Shown: positions 16,199 to 24,777 of the stretch, one piece after another
How positions within the stretch are numbered: position 1 is the first letter of the stretch
How the letters are laid out: every line of letters begins with the position of its first letter
DNA from: Oscillospiraceae bacterium
Lineage (GTDB): Bacteria; Bacillota; Clostridia; Oscillospirales; Acutalibacteraceae
Direction of reading: 5' to 3'
NCBI GenBank assembly: GCA_902780565.1
Contig: CACZGD010000021.1
Span: 1 to 37,795, forward strand
DNA: 37,795 nt
Made by a program: the position numbers and the translations under genes
The notes under the pieces: generated by a model
Database searches by the model: none
Seen by the model: the letters and a program-made list of their open reading frames with translations, nothing else
What the model was told of the DNA's origin: nothing

Positions 16199-17338
16199 AT
16201 GAAGCTGATCCACCTTTCCGACCTGCATCTCGGAAAACGCCTGAAGGAGTATTCCCTGCTGGAGGATCAGGCGTACATACTGAAACGCATTTTACAGATC
16301 ATAGACGACGAAGCGCCGGACGGCGTGATGATCGCGGGGGACGTTTACGACAAATCGTCGCCCTCCGCGGAGGCGGTCAGCCTGTTTGACGATTTTCTGT
16401 CGCGGCTGGCAAAGCGCCGCCTGAAGGTCTTTGTGATCAGCGGCAACCACGACTCGCCGGAGCGCATCGCGTTCGGCGGACGCATCATGGGTGAACAGGG
16501 CGTTTATCTGTCCCCCGTTTATGACGGAGAGATCAGGCCGATCACGCTGCACGACGACTACGGTCCGGTTCATCTGTATCTGCTGCCGTTTATCAAGCCC
16601 CAGCACGTAAGGCGCTTTCATGAGGACAGAGAAAACATGAGCTACACCGAGGCGCTGCAGTGCGTGATCGACGACATGCAAGTGAACGCCGCCGAACGTA
16701 ACGTGCTGATCACCCATCAGTTCGTCACCGGCGCCGCCCGCAGCGAATCGGAGGAGATCTCCGTCGGCGGGTCGGACAACGTGGACGCTTCGGTCTTCGC
16801 GCCGTTCGATTACGTCGCGCTGGGGCACATCCATTCCCCGCAAAGCTGCGGCTCCCCCACGATCCGCTACTGCGGCACGCCGCTGAAATACTCCTTCTCC
16901 GAAGCAAAGGACAAAAAATCCGTCACGGTCGTGGAGCTGCGGCAGAAGGGAGAGGTCGAGGTACGCGCCGTCGAGCTCCTCCCGAAGCGCGATATGGTCG
17001 AGCTGAAGGGGTCGTTCGCTCAGGTCACGGACAAATCGTTTTATGAGAATACCACCCTGCCGGAGGATTACACGCGCATCATTCTGACGGACGAAACGGA
17101 TATCCCGGACGCGTTCGCGAAGCTCCGGCAGATCTATCGCTGCCTGATGAGTCTGGATTACGACAACACGCGCACCCGCACGAACGCGGTGATCCTCGGC
17201 GGTACGGCAGCCGACGAAAAATCGCCCTTCACCCTGTTCGGGGAATTGTTCGAGCTGCAGAACAACCGGCCGATGACCGGGGAGCAGGCGGCATTTTTGC
17301 AGAAAATGATCGAATCGATCTGGGAGGACGCGCAATGA
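16199..17338 (+). CDS. sbcD: exonuclease SbcCD subunit D (Mre11-like)
   Basis: 379 residues from the ATG at 16199 behind CGGAGG; the in-frame codons further 5' contain the promoter. It is the nuclease subunit of SbcCD, which cleaves hairpins and blocked DNA ends. All five phosphoesterase motifs are seen: DLHLG, GDVYD, GNHDS, THQFV and GHIH, which bind two Mn2+. The capping and C-terminal regions that contact SbcC follow. Its stop overlaps the sbcC start (ATGA), so the subunits are coupled. Length is normal for the family. Confidence 0.95.
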   Translation: MKLIHLSDLHLGKRLKEYSLLEDQAYILKRILQIIDDEAPDGVMIAGDVYDKSSPSAEAVSLFDDFLSRLAKRRLKVFVISGNHDSPERIAFGGRIMGEQGVYLSPVYDGEIRPITLHDDYGPVHLYLLPFIKPQHVRRFHEDRENMSYTEALQCVIDDMQVNAAERNVLITHQFVTGAARSESEEISVGGSDNVDASVFAPFDYVALGHIHSPQSCGSPTIRYCGTPLKYSFSEAKDKKSVTVVELRQKGEVEVRAVELLPKRDMVELKGSFAQVTDKSFYENTTLPEDYTRIILTDETDIPDAFAKLRQIYRCLMSLDYDNTRTRTNAVILGGTAADEKSPFTLFGELFELQNNRPMTGEQAAFLQKMIESIWEDAQ

Positions 17339-20100
17339 GACCGATCAAACTGAAGCTATCCGCGTTCGGGCCCTACGCCGGCGAGACCGTTCTGGATTTT
17401 GAAAAGCTCGGCGAAAAGGGGCTGTATCTGATCACCGGGGATACCGGCGCCGGGAAGACCACGATCTTCGACGCGATCACCTTCGCGCTGTACGGCGAAG
17501 CCAGCGGCGACGTGCGAAAGCCCTCCATGTTCCGCTCCAAATACGCAAAGCCCGAAACCCCGACCGAGGTCGAGCTGACGTTCGATTACGCCGGGCGGCG
17601 ATATACCGTTAAGCGGAATCCGGAATACGAGCGCCCCAAAGCGCGCGGTACGGGGCTTACAAAGCAGTCCGCTGACGCCTGCCTGACCATGCCGGACGGC
17701 CGCGTGATCGCGAGGCAGTCTGACGTAGACGCGACGATCGAGTCCGTTATGGGCGTGAACCGCAATCAGTTCATGAAAATCGCCATGATCGCGCAGGGCG
17801 ACTTTATGAAGCTGCTGCACGCCTCCACGGATGAACGGATCGGCATCTTCCGCCGCATTTTCAAAACAGAGCGCTTTCAAACGCTGCAGGAGGAGCTGAA
17901 ACGCGAGGCAAAAGACCTGAACGAGCAATGCGGGGATGCGAAGCTGCTGAAAAAACAGCTTGTAAACGGCATTCAGGCGGCGGAAGACGACGCGCTGTCC
18001 CTTGACGTGGAAAAGGCGAAAAACGACGAGCTTCCCACTGAGGAGATCCTTGCCCTTCTGCAAAAGCTGATCGGGCAGGACGAAAGGACGGAGGCCGGTC
18101 TTTCGGAACAGCGGGAAGCCTTGGAAAAGTCTTTGGGCGAGACGAACGAAAAGCTCGGCAAGCTCAAGGAATGGGAAAGGGCGCAAAGAAAAGCCGCGGA
18201 GCTCAAAGCACTGCTGAAACAGGAAACCGAGAAAAGGGAGCGGCTGCGCGCGCAACTCGAGAACCTGCAGGCGAAGGTCCCCACGGCGGAGAAGGCCAAG
18301 GCGGAAAAGTTAAGGCTGGAGGACCAGCTTCCCCGATATGAGGAGCTGGAGGCGCTGCGCCGCGAGATTCTGGACGGCGAGAAACAGGAACTGCAGAGAG
18401 ACAAAACCGTAAGAGATCTGCAGGACAAAATTGCAAAATCAGAAAACGCCCTGCGGACGCAGAAAGAAGAACGGCTCAAGCTTGACCGCGCCGGGGAACT
18501 GAAGGAGACGCTCATCAGGCAGAAGGAAAAGACCGTCAACCGGAAGAAAGCACTTGCGGACGTTCGGGAGGACCTGACCGTGCGGCAAGAGAGCATGACG
18601 GCGCTGGAAAAGCTGCGGCAGGAGTATCGGGACGCCGCCGACGGCAGCGACCGCACAAGGGAAACCTACAACAGCATGAACCGGGCGTTTCTGGACGAGC
18701 AGGCAGGGATCATCGCCGAAAGCCTTACACCCGGCATGCCCTGCCCCGTTTGCGGCAGCACGACGCACCCGAGGCTTGCCGTAAAATCCGCGCACGCGCC
18801 GACTGAAGCAAGCCTGAAGGAAGCAAAGCGTCAAATGGAAACCGCCGACAGGCTTGCGCGCCAGAAAAGCGAACAGTGCGCCGACGCAAAGGCGGCGTTG
18901 GCGGCGTTGGAAAACACGATCCGCAAGGCGCTGGCAGCTCTGGAGCTGACGGACGAAACACAGGAAGCGCAGACGCTGCTGCCGGGTATGATCCGCGAGG
19001 CCGAGTCCGCGGCGCGGGATCTGGATAAAAAAATCCGGGAGGAAGAAATACGCGTCGCCCGAAGGGGAGAGCTGGACCGAACGATCCCGGAGCTGGAAAA
19101 CCGGCTTGCCGTCATGAAAAAAGAGCTTGACGAGCTGCGAAACCAGTTCACCGAGCTAAGGACCGGGATCAAAAATAAAAAGGAACAGCTCGCAAAAAAC
19201 ATGGAAAGACTCTCCTTCCCCGGCAAACAGGAAGCGCTTGCCCGCATCGGAACGCTGAAGGCGGAAATCAGTCGGATCACCGACGGGCTGGCGTCCGCGC
19301 AGACTGCGTATAACGAATCTGAAAAGGCTGTCAGCGGACGGCAGGAAGCGATCCGGGAGCTGGAAGCGAATCTGCCCGAAAGAACGGACCTCGACAAGGA
19401 CGCCGTGTTAACGGCGATCTACGAACTGGAAGCCAACCGGAAAAGCCTTGAAGCCGAAAGGAACAAGCTGCATATCCGGCTGCACGCAAACCGGCAGACG
19501 CTGAACGGGATCCGCGAAAAAGCCGCGGAGCTTGCCCGGCTCGAAACCCGCTACGCGTGGGTCAAGGCTCTTTCCGATACCGCAAACGGCACGCTGAACG
19601 GCAAGGAGAAGATCATGCTGGAAACCTACGTCCAGACCGCCTATTTTGACCGCATCATCGCGCGGGCAAACATCCGCCTGCGCAAGATGAGCGACGGCAA
19701 ATACGAGCTCAAACGCCGCACGGAATCGCAGAGCAGGCAGGGCAAGAGCGGGCTCGATCTGGACGTGATCGACCACACGAACGGGACCGAACGCAGCGCG
19801 ATGTCCCTGTCCGGCGGCGAATCCTTTGAAGCCTCCCTGTCGCTTGCGCTGGGCCTCTCGGATGAGATCCAGTCGTCCTCGGGCGGCGTCCGGCTGGACA
19901 CCATGTTCGTGGACGAGGGCTTCGGCTCCCTCGACGGCGATACCCTGAAAAAGGCAATCGATACCCTGAACGGCCTCGCGGACGGGAACCGGCTCGTCGG
20001 CATCATCTCCCACGTTTCGGAGCTCAAAGACCGCATCGATAAACAGATCGTCGTCACCAAGGACCGCGACGGCGCCAGCAGCCTGCAAGTGATCGGGTAA
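17335..20100 (+). CDS. sbcC: exonuclease SbcCD subunit C (Rad50-like ATPase)
   Basis: 921 residues. Walker A GDTGAGKTT is at about residue 35. Long coiled coils (about 170-460 and 490-780) flank the zinc hook CPVCG near residue 468. The ABC signature SLSGGESFE lies at about 824 and Walker B DTMFVDEGFGSLD at about 855. ATP binding drives the SMC-like clamp that presents DNA ends to SbcD. It is followed by a terminator shared with the convergent exporter gene. No anomaly was seen. Confidence 0.95.
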   Translation: MRPIKLKLSAFGPYAGETVLDFEKLGEKGLYLITGDTGAGKTTIFDAITFALYGEASGDVRKPSMFRSKYAKPETPTEVELTFDYAGRRYTVKRNPEYERPKARGTGLTKQSADACLTMPDGRVIARQSDVDATIESVMGVNRNQFMKIAMIAQGDFMKLLHASTDERIGIFRRIFKTERFQTLQEELKREAKDLNEQCGDAKLLKKQLVNGIQAAEDDALSLDVEKAKNDELPTEEILALLQKLIGQDERTEAGLSEQREALEKSLGETNEKLGKLKEWERAQRKAAELKALLKQETEKRERLRAQLENLQAKVPTAEKAKAEKLRLEDQLPRYEELEALRREILDGEKQELQRDKTVRDLQDKIAKSENALRTQKEERLKLDRAGELKETLIRQKEKTVNRKKALADVREDLTVRQESMTALEKLRQEYRDAADGSDRTRETYNSMNRAFLDEQAGIIAESLTPGMPCPVCGSTTHPRLAVKSAHAPTEASLKEAKRQMETADRLARQKSEQCADAKAALAALENTIRKALAALELTDETQEAQTLLPGMIREAESAARDLDKKIREEEIRVARRGELDRTIPELENRLAVMKKELDELRNQFTELRTGIKNKKEQLAKNMERLSFPGKQEALARIGTLKAEISRITDGLASAQTAYNESEKAVSGRQEAIRELEANLPERTDLDKDAVLTAIYELEANRKSLEAERNKLHIRLHANRQTLNGIREKAAELARLETRYAWVKALSDTANGTLNGKEKIMLETYVQTAYFDRIIARANIRLRKMSDGKYELKRRTESQSRQGKSGLDLDVIDHTNGTERSAMSLSGGESFEASLSLALGLSDEIQSSSGGVRLDTMFVDEGFGSLDGDTLKKAIDTLNGLADGNRLVGIISHVSELKDRIDKQIVVTKDRDGASSLQVIG

Positions 20101-20157
20101 GACGCGTATATCCGTGTCGCCGGTCACCTCAAAAGGCGCTAAAATTCCGTGAAAAGA

Positions 20158-20200
20158 AAACCGGACCGCTCTGCGCGCACAGGCAGGGCGGTCCGGTTTA
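20158..20200. terminator. bidirectional terminator between sbcC and the YhgE-like gene
   Basis: Perfect arms AAACCGGACCGC and GCGGTCCGGTTT around an 18-base loop, with A-rich and T-rich flanks, placed between convergent genes. Confidence 0.8.
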
Positions 20201-20213
20201 TTACGACGGGAGG

Positions 20214-22352
20214 TCAGACCATATCGGTCTCCTCGATCTTTTTGGTGAAAAAGCGCACGGGGCGTTTGAGCAGCCGCCGAACAAGCAGTCCGAAGACGAG
20301 CGCGGCCGGGATATACGCCGCGAGCTTGAGCAGGTCGATCCAGTAGTCGCTGCCCCAGATCTCACACACGCATTCCCGCATGGCGTTGATGACGAAGGTG
20401 AAGGGCAGATACGGATTGACCGCGCGGAAGAAGGCCGGCGTGACGTCGATCGGGAAGGTGCCGCCGGAGCCGCCGAGCTGCACGACCAGCAGGATTACGA
20501 CGATGGCCTTGCCGATATCCCCGAAAGCAGCGGTAAGCGAATAAATAAAGAACGAATAGACGAGCGACGCGCAGCACCCCGCGAGGATAAACAGGAAGGG
20601 ATGATTGCACTGGATCTTGAGGAAATACAGGTCGCCGAGGCAGATGATCAGTCCCTGCGCCAGCGCAAATACCAGGAAGGTCAAGCCCCTGCCGAAGTAT
20701 TCCTGATCGAGCGAGACGCCCCCGAGCGCCTTCTTTTTCTTCACGTCCGTCTTGAAGATGGCGATCATCACGATGCCGCCGACCCAGATCGCAAGCGTGG
20801 TATAAAAGGGCGCCATGGCGGAGCCGTAGTTTGCGATACCGTAAACGGTATCGGTATCCACGGACACGGGGCTTGCAAGGAACGCGCCGAGGCTGGAGCC
20901 GTTTGTGACCAGCAGGTTATACAGGACGTTTACGACCTCGTTCTCCCCCGCGCCGGAAACCAGCGTCTGCAGACTGTCCAGTCTGCCGGAGAAGCGGGTC
21001 AGCAGCGCCGACAGATCCTGCAGGATCGTGACGCCGGTATCGGCAGAACCGCCGACCGTTTCGGAGATCTTTGAGAAATCCGCGCTGCCGGTGACTGCGG
21101 TCAGGATCGAGGAAACGTCGCCAAGCACGTCCGCAAAGGAATCCGCAGCCGCGGTGAGGGCAGGCTGCACGGTGGTCTTATAATCCGAGCCGATCGCAGA
21201 CAGGGAGTCGGAAACGCCGGAAAGCTGCGTGCCGATCGACGCCGCAGCCTCGGCGGGCGTTGCGCCGTTCAGCGCGCCGGTCAGGGAGGTCTCCGCCTGC
21301 GCCAGCTCCGTCTGCACTGTTTTCAGCCGGGTGATGGTGTTACCCAGTCCCGCCGCGTTCGGCAGCGCGGTCTGCAGCGCCTCCAGAGACGTAAGCAGGG
21401 AGGAGATCCGGTTCTGATGGTTCCGGATCAGAGCAGATGCGCTTTGCAGATTGGTTTCGGCAGCAGCAGCATTCGCAAGGTGAGTTGCGCCATCCAGCAG
21501 CTCCGCGGCGGAGGCGACCTCCGCGGAGGTCTGCGCCAGCAGCACGTCCACCGAGGAAGTCAGGCCCGAGAGCGCCGCCTTGGTGACGCGGACGGCGTCC
21601 TGCGTGTTCTGAATGGTCCCGTTCAGGTCCCGGTTCAGTTTTTCAAGCTCACTGTCCGGCACCGCGCCGGAGAGATCCTTGACAAAGGTGAGCACGGACT
21701 CGAAGGAGCCGAGCGTCTGCTGCAGACCGTCCACACTTGCTTTGATGAGCCCGATATCCGCGGACAGATCCTGCGCCGTGGATGAAACGCCCGCCTTGCC
21801 GTTTGTGACGAGCGTGCCGGAGAGCTTATTGATCAGGTCCGCGATCGTCTCGATGAACGAGGCGTTTACCTCGCCCTGTACCGTCTGCACGACCTTATCG
21901 GTGATCTTGGTGGCGATCGCGTTCTTTTTCTCATTCGCATAATAGGTCAGCGTGGGCGCTTCAAAGGCATCCGTCACGATGCTGGTCAGCGATTCGCTGA
22001 AGTTTTCCGGCACCTCGATGGCGGCGTAATACGCGCCGGATCTGACGCCCTCGATCCCCGCGTCATGATCGACAAACTGCCAGTCGATCACGTCGTTGCC
22101 GGACAGGTTTTCCCGGATCTGTTCGCCGACGTTGACCGAGATCCCGCGAAACTCCACGCCCTTGTCTTCGATCATCACGGCGATCTGCATATTGCCCGTG
22201 CTCTGCTTGCCATATGGGTCCCAGTTCGCGTAAATGTTCACCCACGCGTAGAGCGAGGGCAGGATCAGCACGCCTGCTGCCAGAATGATCGCCATGGCGT
22301 TTTTGGTTATATTCTTCATATCGCGCGCGAACACGCGCAGCACTGTTTTCAT
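20214..22352 (-). CDS. YhgE/Pip-type membrane protein (ABC-2-like exporter)
   Basis: 712 residues from the ATG at 22352 (GAGGAGGAA upstream). One N-terminal membrane helix (AMAIILAAGVLILPSLYAWV) is followed by NIYANWDPYGKQSTGNMQIA, the recognisable start of the YhgE/Pip family. A large extracytoplasmic region (about 45-480) is rich in Ala/Ser/Thr/Leu heptads, probably coiled coil. Five or six membrane helices end the protein (about 500-690). Relatives include phage-infection protein Pip and partners of type VII secretion. It overlaps the small membrane gene by ATGA and lies in a TetR-controlled operon, which suggests an inducible export or stress function. Confidence 0.87.
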   Translation of the reverse strand: MKTVLRVFARDMKNITKNAMAIILAAGVLILPSLYAWVNIYANWDPYGKQSTGNMQIAVMIEDKGVEFRGISVNVGEQIRENLSGNDVIDWQFVDHDAGIEGVRSGAYYAAIEVPENFSESLTSIVTDAFEAPTLTYYANEKKNAIATKITDKVVQTVQGEVNASFIETIADLINKLSGTLVTNGKAGVSSTAQDLSADIGLIKASVDGLQQTLGSFESVLTFVKDLSGAVPDSELEKLNRDLNGTIQNTQDAVRVTKAALSGLTSSVDVLLAQTSAEVASAAELLDGATHLANAAAAETNLQSASALIRNHQNRISSLLTSLEALQTALPNAAGLGNTITRLKTVQTELAQAETSLTGALNGATPAEAAASIGTQLSGVSDSLSAIGSDYKTTVQPALTAAADSFADVLGDVSSILTAVTGSADFSKISETVGGSADTGVTILQDLSALLTRFSGRLDSLQTLVSGAGENEVVNVLYNLLVTNGSSLGAFLASPVSVDTDTVYGIANYGSAMAPFYTTLAIWVGGIVMIAIFKTDVKKKKALGGVSLDQEYFGRGLTFLVFALAQGLIICLGDLYFLKIQCNHPFLFILAGCCASLVYSFFIYSLTAAFGDIGKAIVVILLVVQLGGSGGTFPIDVTPAFFRAVNPYLPFTFVINAMRECVCEIWGSDYWIDLLKLAAYIPAALVFGLLVRRLLKRPVRFFTKKIEETDMV

Positions 22353-22741
22353 GGGTCTTCCTCCTCTTCGGGTTCTTCCTCTTCTCCGTCGTCCTCCCAC
22401 GGATCGTAAAGGTCCAGCGTCGTCTGCGCGTCGTCCGTCAGGAACGGGATGATTCTCGTTTCCATCACGTGCATACGCCGTTCCAGGATCACAAACACGA
22501 ACACGATCAGGAACAGCAGCGCGATCCAGATGATCAGCGGCGGCATGGGTCTGCCGGTGGCGGCGCCGAGCAGCGCCAGCAGCACCGAAAGCACCGTAAA
22601 GCCGACGGCAACGGCAAGCTTGCCGATGCGATAATACCGGCTGTTCCGCGTATGGCGCGTGAGCATCAGATCGCGCAGGACGCGGTACTTTTCCGCCAGC
22701 GCAGCGTCTGATTCAGTCTTTGCTGCGGGATTCTCATGCAT
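22349..22741 (-). CDS. small two-helix membrane protein of the TetR operon
   Basis: 130 residues from the ATG at 22741, with GGAAGG upstream inside the end of the TetR gene; a start at 22792 is possible but lies deeper in that gene. Two membrane helices (IGKLAVAVGFTVLSVLLALL, PPLIIWIALLFLIVFVFVIL) sit between a charged N-terminus and a strongly acidic tail (EDDGEEEEPEEEEDP). It is coupled on both sides by overlaps. It may be an accessory subunit of the YhgE-like protein. No family recognised. Confidence 0.72.
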   Translation of the reverse strand: MHENPAAKTESDAALAEKYRVLRDLMLTRHTRNSRYYRIGKLAVAVGFTVLSVLLALLGAATGRPMPPLIIWIALLFLIVFVFVILERRMHVMETRIIPFLTDDAQTTLDLYDPWEDDGEEEEPEEEEDP

Positions 22742-23360
22742 GATTTCCACTTCCTTCCGGGGGCTTCCCCGCCCCGTTTTCCGGTTGCGCACGGTGCGCG
22801 TCTTCCAGCCGATGGATCCCGGCGATCAGGAATTCCACGCCGAGGTCAAAGCTCTCCCGCACCGGGACGTCGCGCGAAAAGGAGCGATGCTTCGCCAGCA
22901 GGGCAAAGCCCTCCACATAGCTGCGGAAGACGCGCAGCACGTGCACCGCCTGCGCTTCACTCACGTCCCTTGCGCTGCAAAGGCGGTAGACGATCGCGCT
23001 CAGCCGATCCGCCGGGGAATCCCCCTCCCCGTCGTCGCTGTTATAATACGCCATTGCCTCGAACACGCCGGGGTTTCGGGCCGCGTAATCATAGATCACA
23101 TTACAGGCGCGGCGGATCGCCTCGTCTCCCGAAACGCCGATCAGCGCGTCGCTGATCTCATCGCCCAGCGTCTCCCAGCCATACGCCATCAGGTCCCGGC
23201 GCAGACGGTCCAGACTCTCCACATGGTTATACAGAGACGGCGGCTTGATCCCGAGGCGCGCCGCAAGGGCGTTGAGGCTTAGTTTTTTCACGCTCAGTTC
23301 GTTCGCCAGCGCCCCGGCAGCCTCCAGGATCTTTCGCTTATCCAGATTCATTCTCGGCAT
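22734..23360 (-). CDS. TetR-family repressor
   Basis: 208 residues. The N-terminal helix-turn-helix (LSLNALAARLGIKPPSLYNH) is typical of TetR proteins. The ligand domain from about residue 80 resembles the TetR_C_33/WHG-type. AAAGGAGG lies before the ATG at 23360. It heads the operon with the small membrane protein and the YhgE-like exporter. The palindrome inside its own promoter strongly suggests autorepression that is relieved by a small ligand, perhaps the compound handled by the exporter. Confidence 0.9.
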   Translation of the reverse strand: MPRMNLDKRKILEAAGALANELSVKKLSLNALAARLGIKPPSLYNHVESLDRLRRDLMAYGWETLGDEISDALIGVSGDEAIRRACNVIYDYAARNPGVFEAMAYYNSDDGEGDSPADRLSAIVYRLCSARDVSEAQAVHVLRVFRSYVEGFALLAKHRSFSRDVPVRESFDLGVEFLIAGIHRLEDAHRAQPENGAGKPPEGSGNHA

Positions 23361-23390
23361 GAGATCGCCTCCTTTGCTATTTCAATGTGT

Positions 23391-23419
23391 ATTTTAACTA
23401 ATTTAATTAGTTTTGTCAA
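23391..23419 (-). promoter_or_regulatory. TetR-operon promoter with operator in the spacer
   Basis: Reading the minus strand: TTGACA (23419-23414), a 17-base spacer, TAAAAT (23396-23391). AACTAATTTAATTAGTT at 23396-23412, a perfect 8-base inverted repeat around one base, fills the spacer. A protein bound there must exclude RNA polymerase. Confidence 0.88.
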
Positions 23420-23471
23420 GAGGTTCCGGGCATTTTTCCGCAATTTTTTCGCGGTGAACGTTTTTCTTCCA

Positions 23472-23500
23472 TTGACAACGCCGTATATTCGTTATATATT
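23472..23500 (+). promoter_or_regulatory. sigma-A promoter of the phosphoesterase/transporter unit
   Basis: Perfect TTGACA at 23472-23477, a 17-base spacer and TATATT at 23495-23500. It diverges from the TetR promoter, 52 bases away, and has no copy of the palindrome. Confidence 0.85.
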
Positions 23501-23536
23501 GTAAACAGAAGACAAAAAATGCGGGGAGGGTCGCCT

Positions 23537-24742
23537 ATGGATACCGAAACGAACGCCGACTCCTTTGCGGCGGCGATGCGCTTTCTGGTCTGTTCGGACG
23601 TGCATCTGCGCGGGGCGGCTGACCCGCGCCGGGAACGGCTGAAACGGCTGCTGCGCTCCGCATGGCGGCGGGCAGCGGCGGACCCGATGCACCCGACGCT
23701 TGACGCCGTAGTTTTCGACGGCGACCTGACGAACCACGGCACGCCGGAGCAGATCGACGCGTTTTTGGAGACCGTGCGCGGCGTTCTGCGGGACGAGGTC
23801 CCCTTTTTTGCGGTCCTGGCGAAAAACCACGATAACTGGACCGAAGGGCGCGTGTGCGTCAAGGACGGTCTGCGCGATTACCGGGCAAAGACCGGGCAGC
23901 CGTCCGATTTTCACACCGTGCTGCACGGGTTTCACCTGATCGGCGTTTCGACCTGCGAAGAGACCGGCGTTTATTACGCCGAAGCGCAAAGGTCCTGGCT
24001 CAGCGAAGAGATCCTGCGCGCGAAAGCCGACGCGCCGGGCAAGCCGGTTTTTGTGTTCACGCACGAGCACGCGCCGGATACCGTTTACGGCAGCAGCAAG
24101 ACCGACGGCTGGGCGCACCCGTTTTTTGCGGACATTCTCAAACGGCATCCCGAGGTCGTCCATTTCTCCGGGCACTCGCACTATCCCCTCAACGACCCGC
24201 GTTCGTTCTGGCGCGGCGCGTTCACAGCGCTTGGGACCGGCGCCGTCAGCTACGCCGAGCTCACCGTTGACGGCGTGCGGACGATCCACCCGCCGGGCTA
24301 TACCGAAATCGCGCAGTACTGGCTGGTTGAAGTGAACGAATACGGGCGGGTCCGCCTGACGGGGATCGACGCGCTGGCGGACGCGACGCTCGTTTCCTAT
24401 TCCTTCTCCCCTGCCGATCCGCCGACCGCGCCAACCTGCGCCGATACCGGCGAGCCCTCGTTCCCGCCCGACGCGAAACCGGAAGCTGCAAGGACCGGCG
24501 AAACGCTTACCGTGTCCTTTCCGCCCGCGACGATCCCGGACGGAACGCCCGTGACGCTTTACCGCGTCTTTCTGCTCTCCGAAGGCGAAGCGCCGCTCGT
24601 GCGGCTGGTGGTCCCGTCCTACTGGCGTGCGAACGCCGACGCGCCGCTGACCTGTTCCTTTGACCGCGTACCGGCGGAATACCGCTTGCACATCGTGGCG
24701 GAAAACGCCTTTGGACTGCAAAGCAAGCCCCTGCAATCTTGA
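23537..24742 (+). CDS. metallophosphoesterase, probably cytoplasmic
   Basis: 401 residues from the ATG at 23537 with GGGAGG upstream. The calcineurin-like motifs are CSDVH, DGDLTNHG, AKNHDNW (in place of GNHD, glycine to lysine), THEHAP and SGHSHY. After about residue 290 a beta-rich C-terminal part with fibronectin-like character follows (GETLTVSFPPATIPDGTPVT). No signal peptide is seen. The transporter gene follows 35 bases on, so it may act on the imported compound. Substrate unknown. Confidence 0.82.
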   Translation: MDTETNADSFAAAMRFLVCSDVHLRGAADPRRERLKRLLRSAWRRAAADPMHPTLDAVVFDGDLTNHGTPEQIDAFLETVRGVLRDEVPFFAVLAKNHDNWTEGRVCVKDGLRDYRAKTGQPSDFHTVLHGFHLIGVSTCEETGVYYAEAQRSWLSEEILRAKADAPGKPVFVFTHEHAPDTVYGSSKTDGWAHPFFADILKRHPEVVHFSGHSHYPLNDPRSFWRGAFTALGTGAVSYAELTVDGVRTIHPPGYTEIAQYWLVEVNEYGRVRLTGIDALADATLVSYSFSPADPPTAPTCADTGEPSFPPDAKPEAARTGETLTVSFPPATIPDGTPVTLYRVFLLSEGEAPLVRLVVPSYWRANADAPLTCSFDRVPAEYRLHIVAENAFGLQSKPLQS

Positions 24743-24777
24743 GCGATCCCCAAACCGACCCGAAAGGAGACAACCGT

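Noticed and set aside
23391-23500. Control of the phosphoesterase/transporter unit by the TetR protein
   Set aside because: No copy of the palindrome lies in or near that promoter; the operator is at least 60 bases upstream of its -35.
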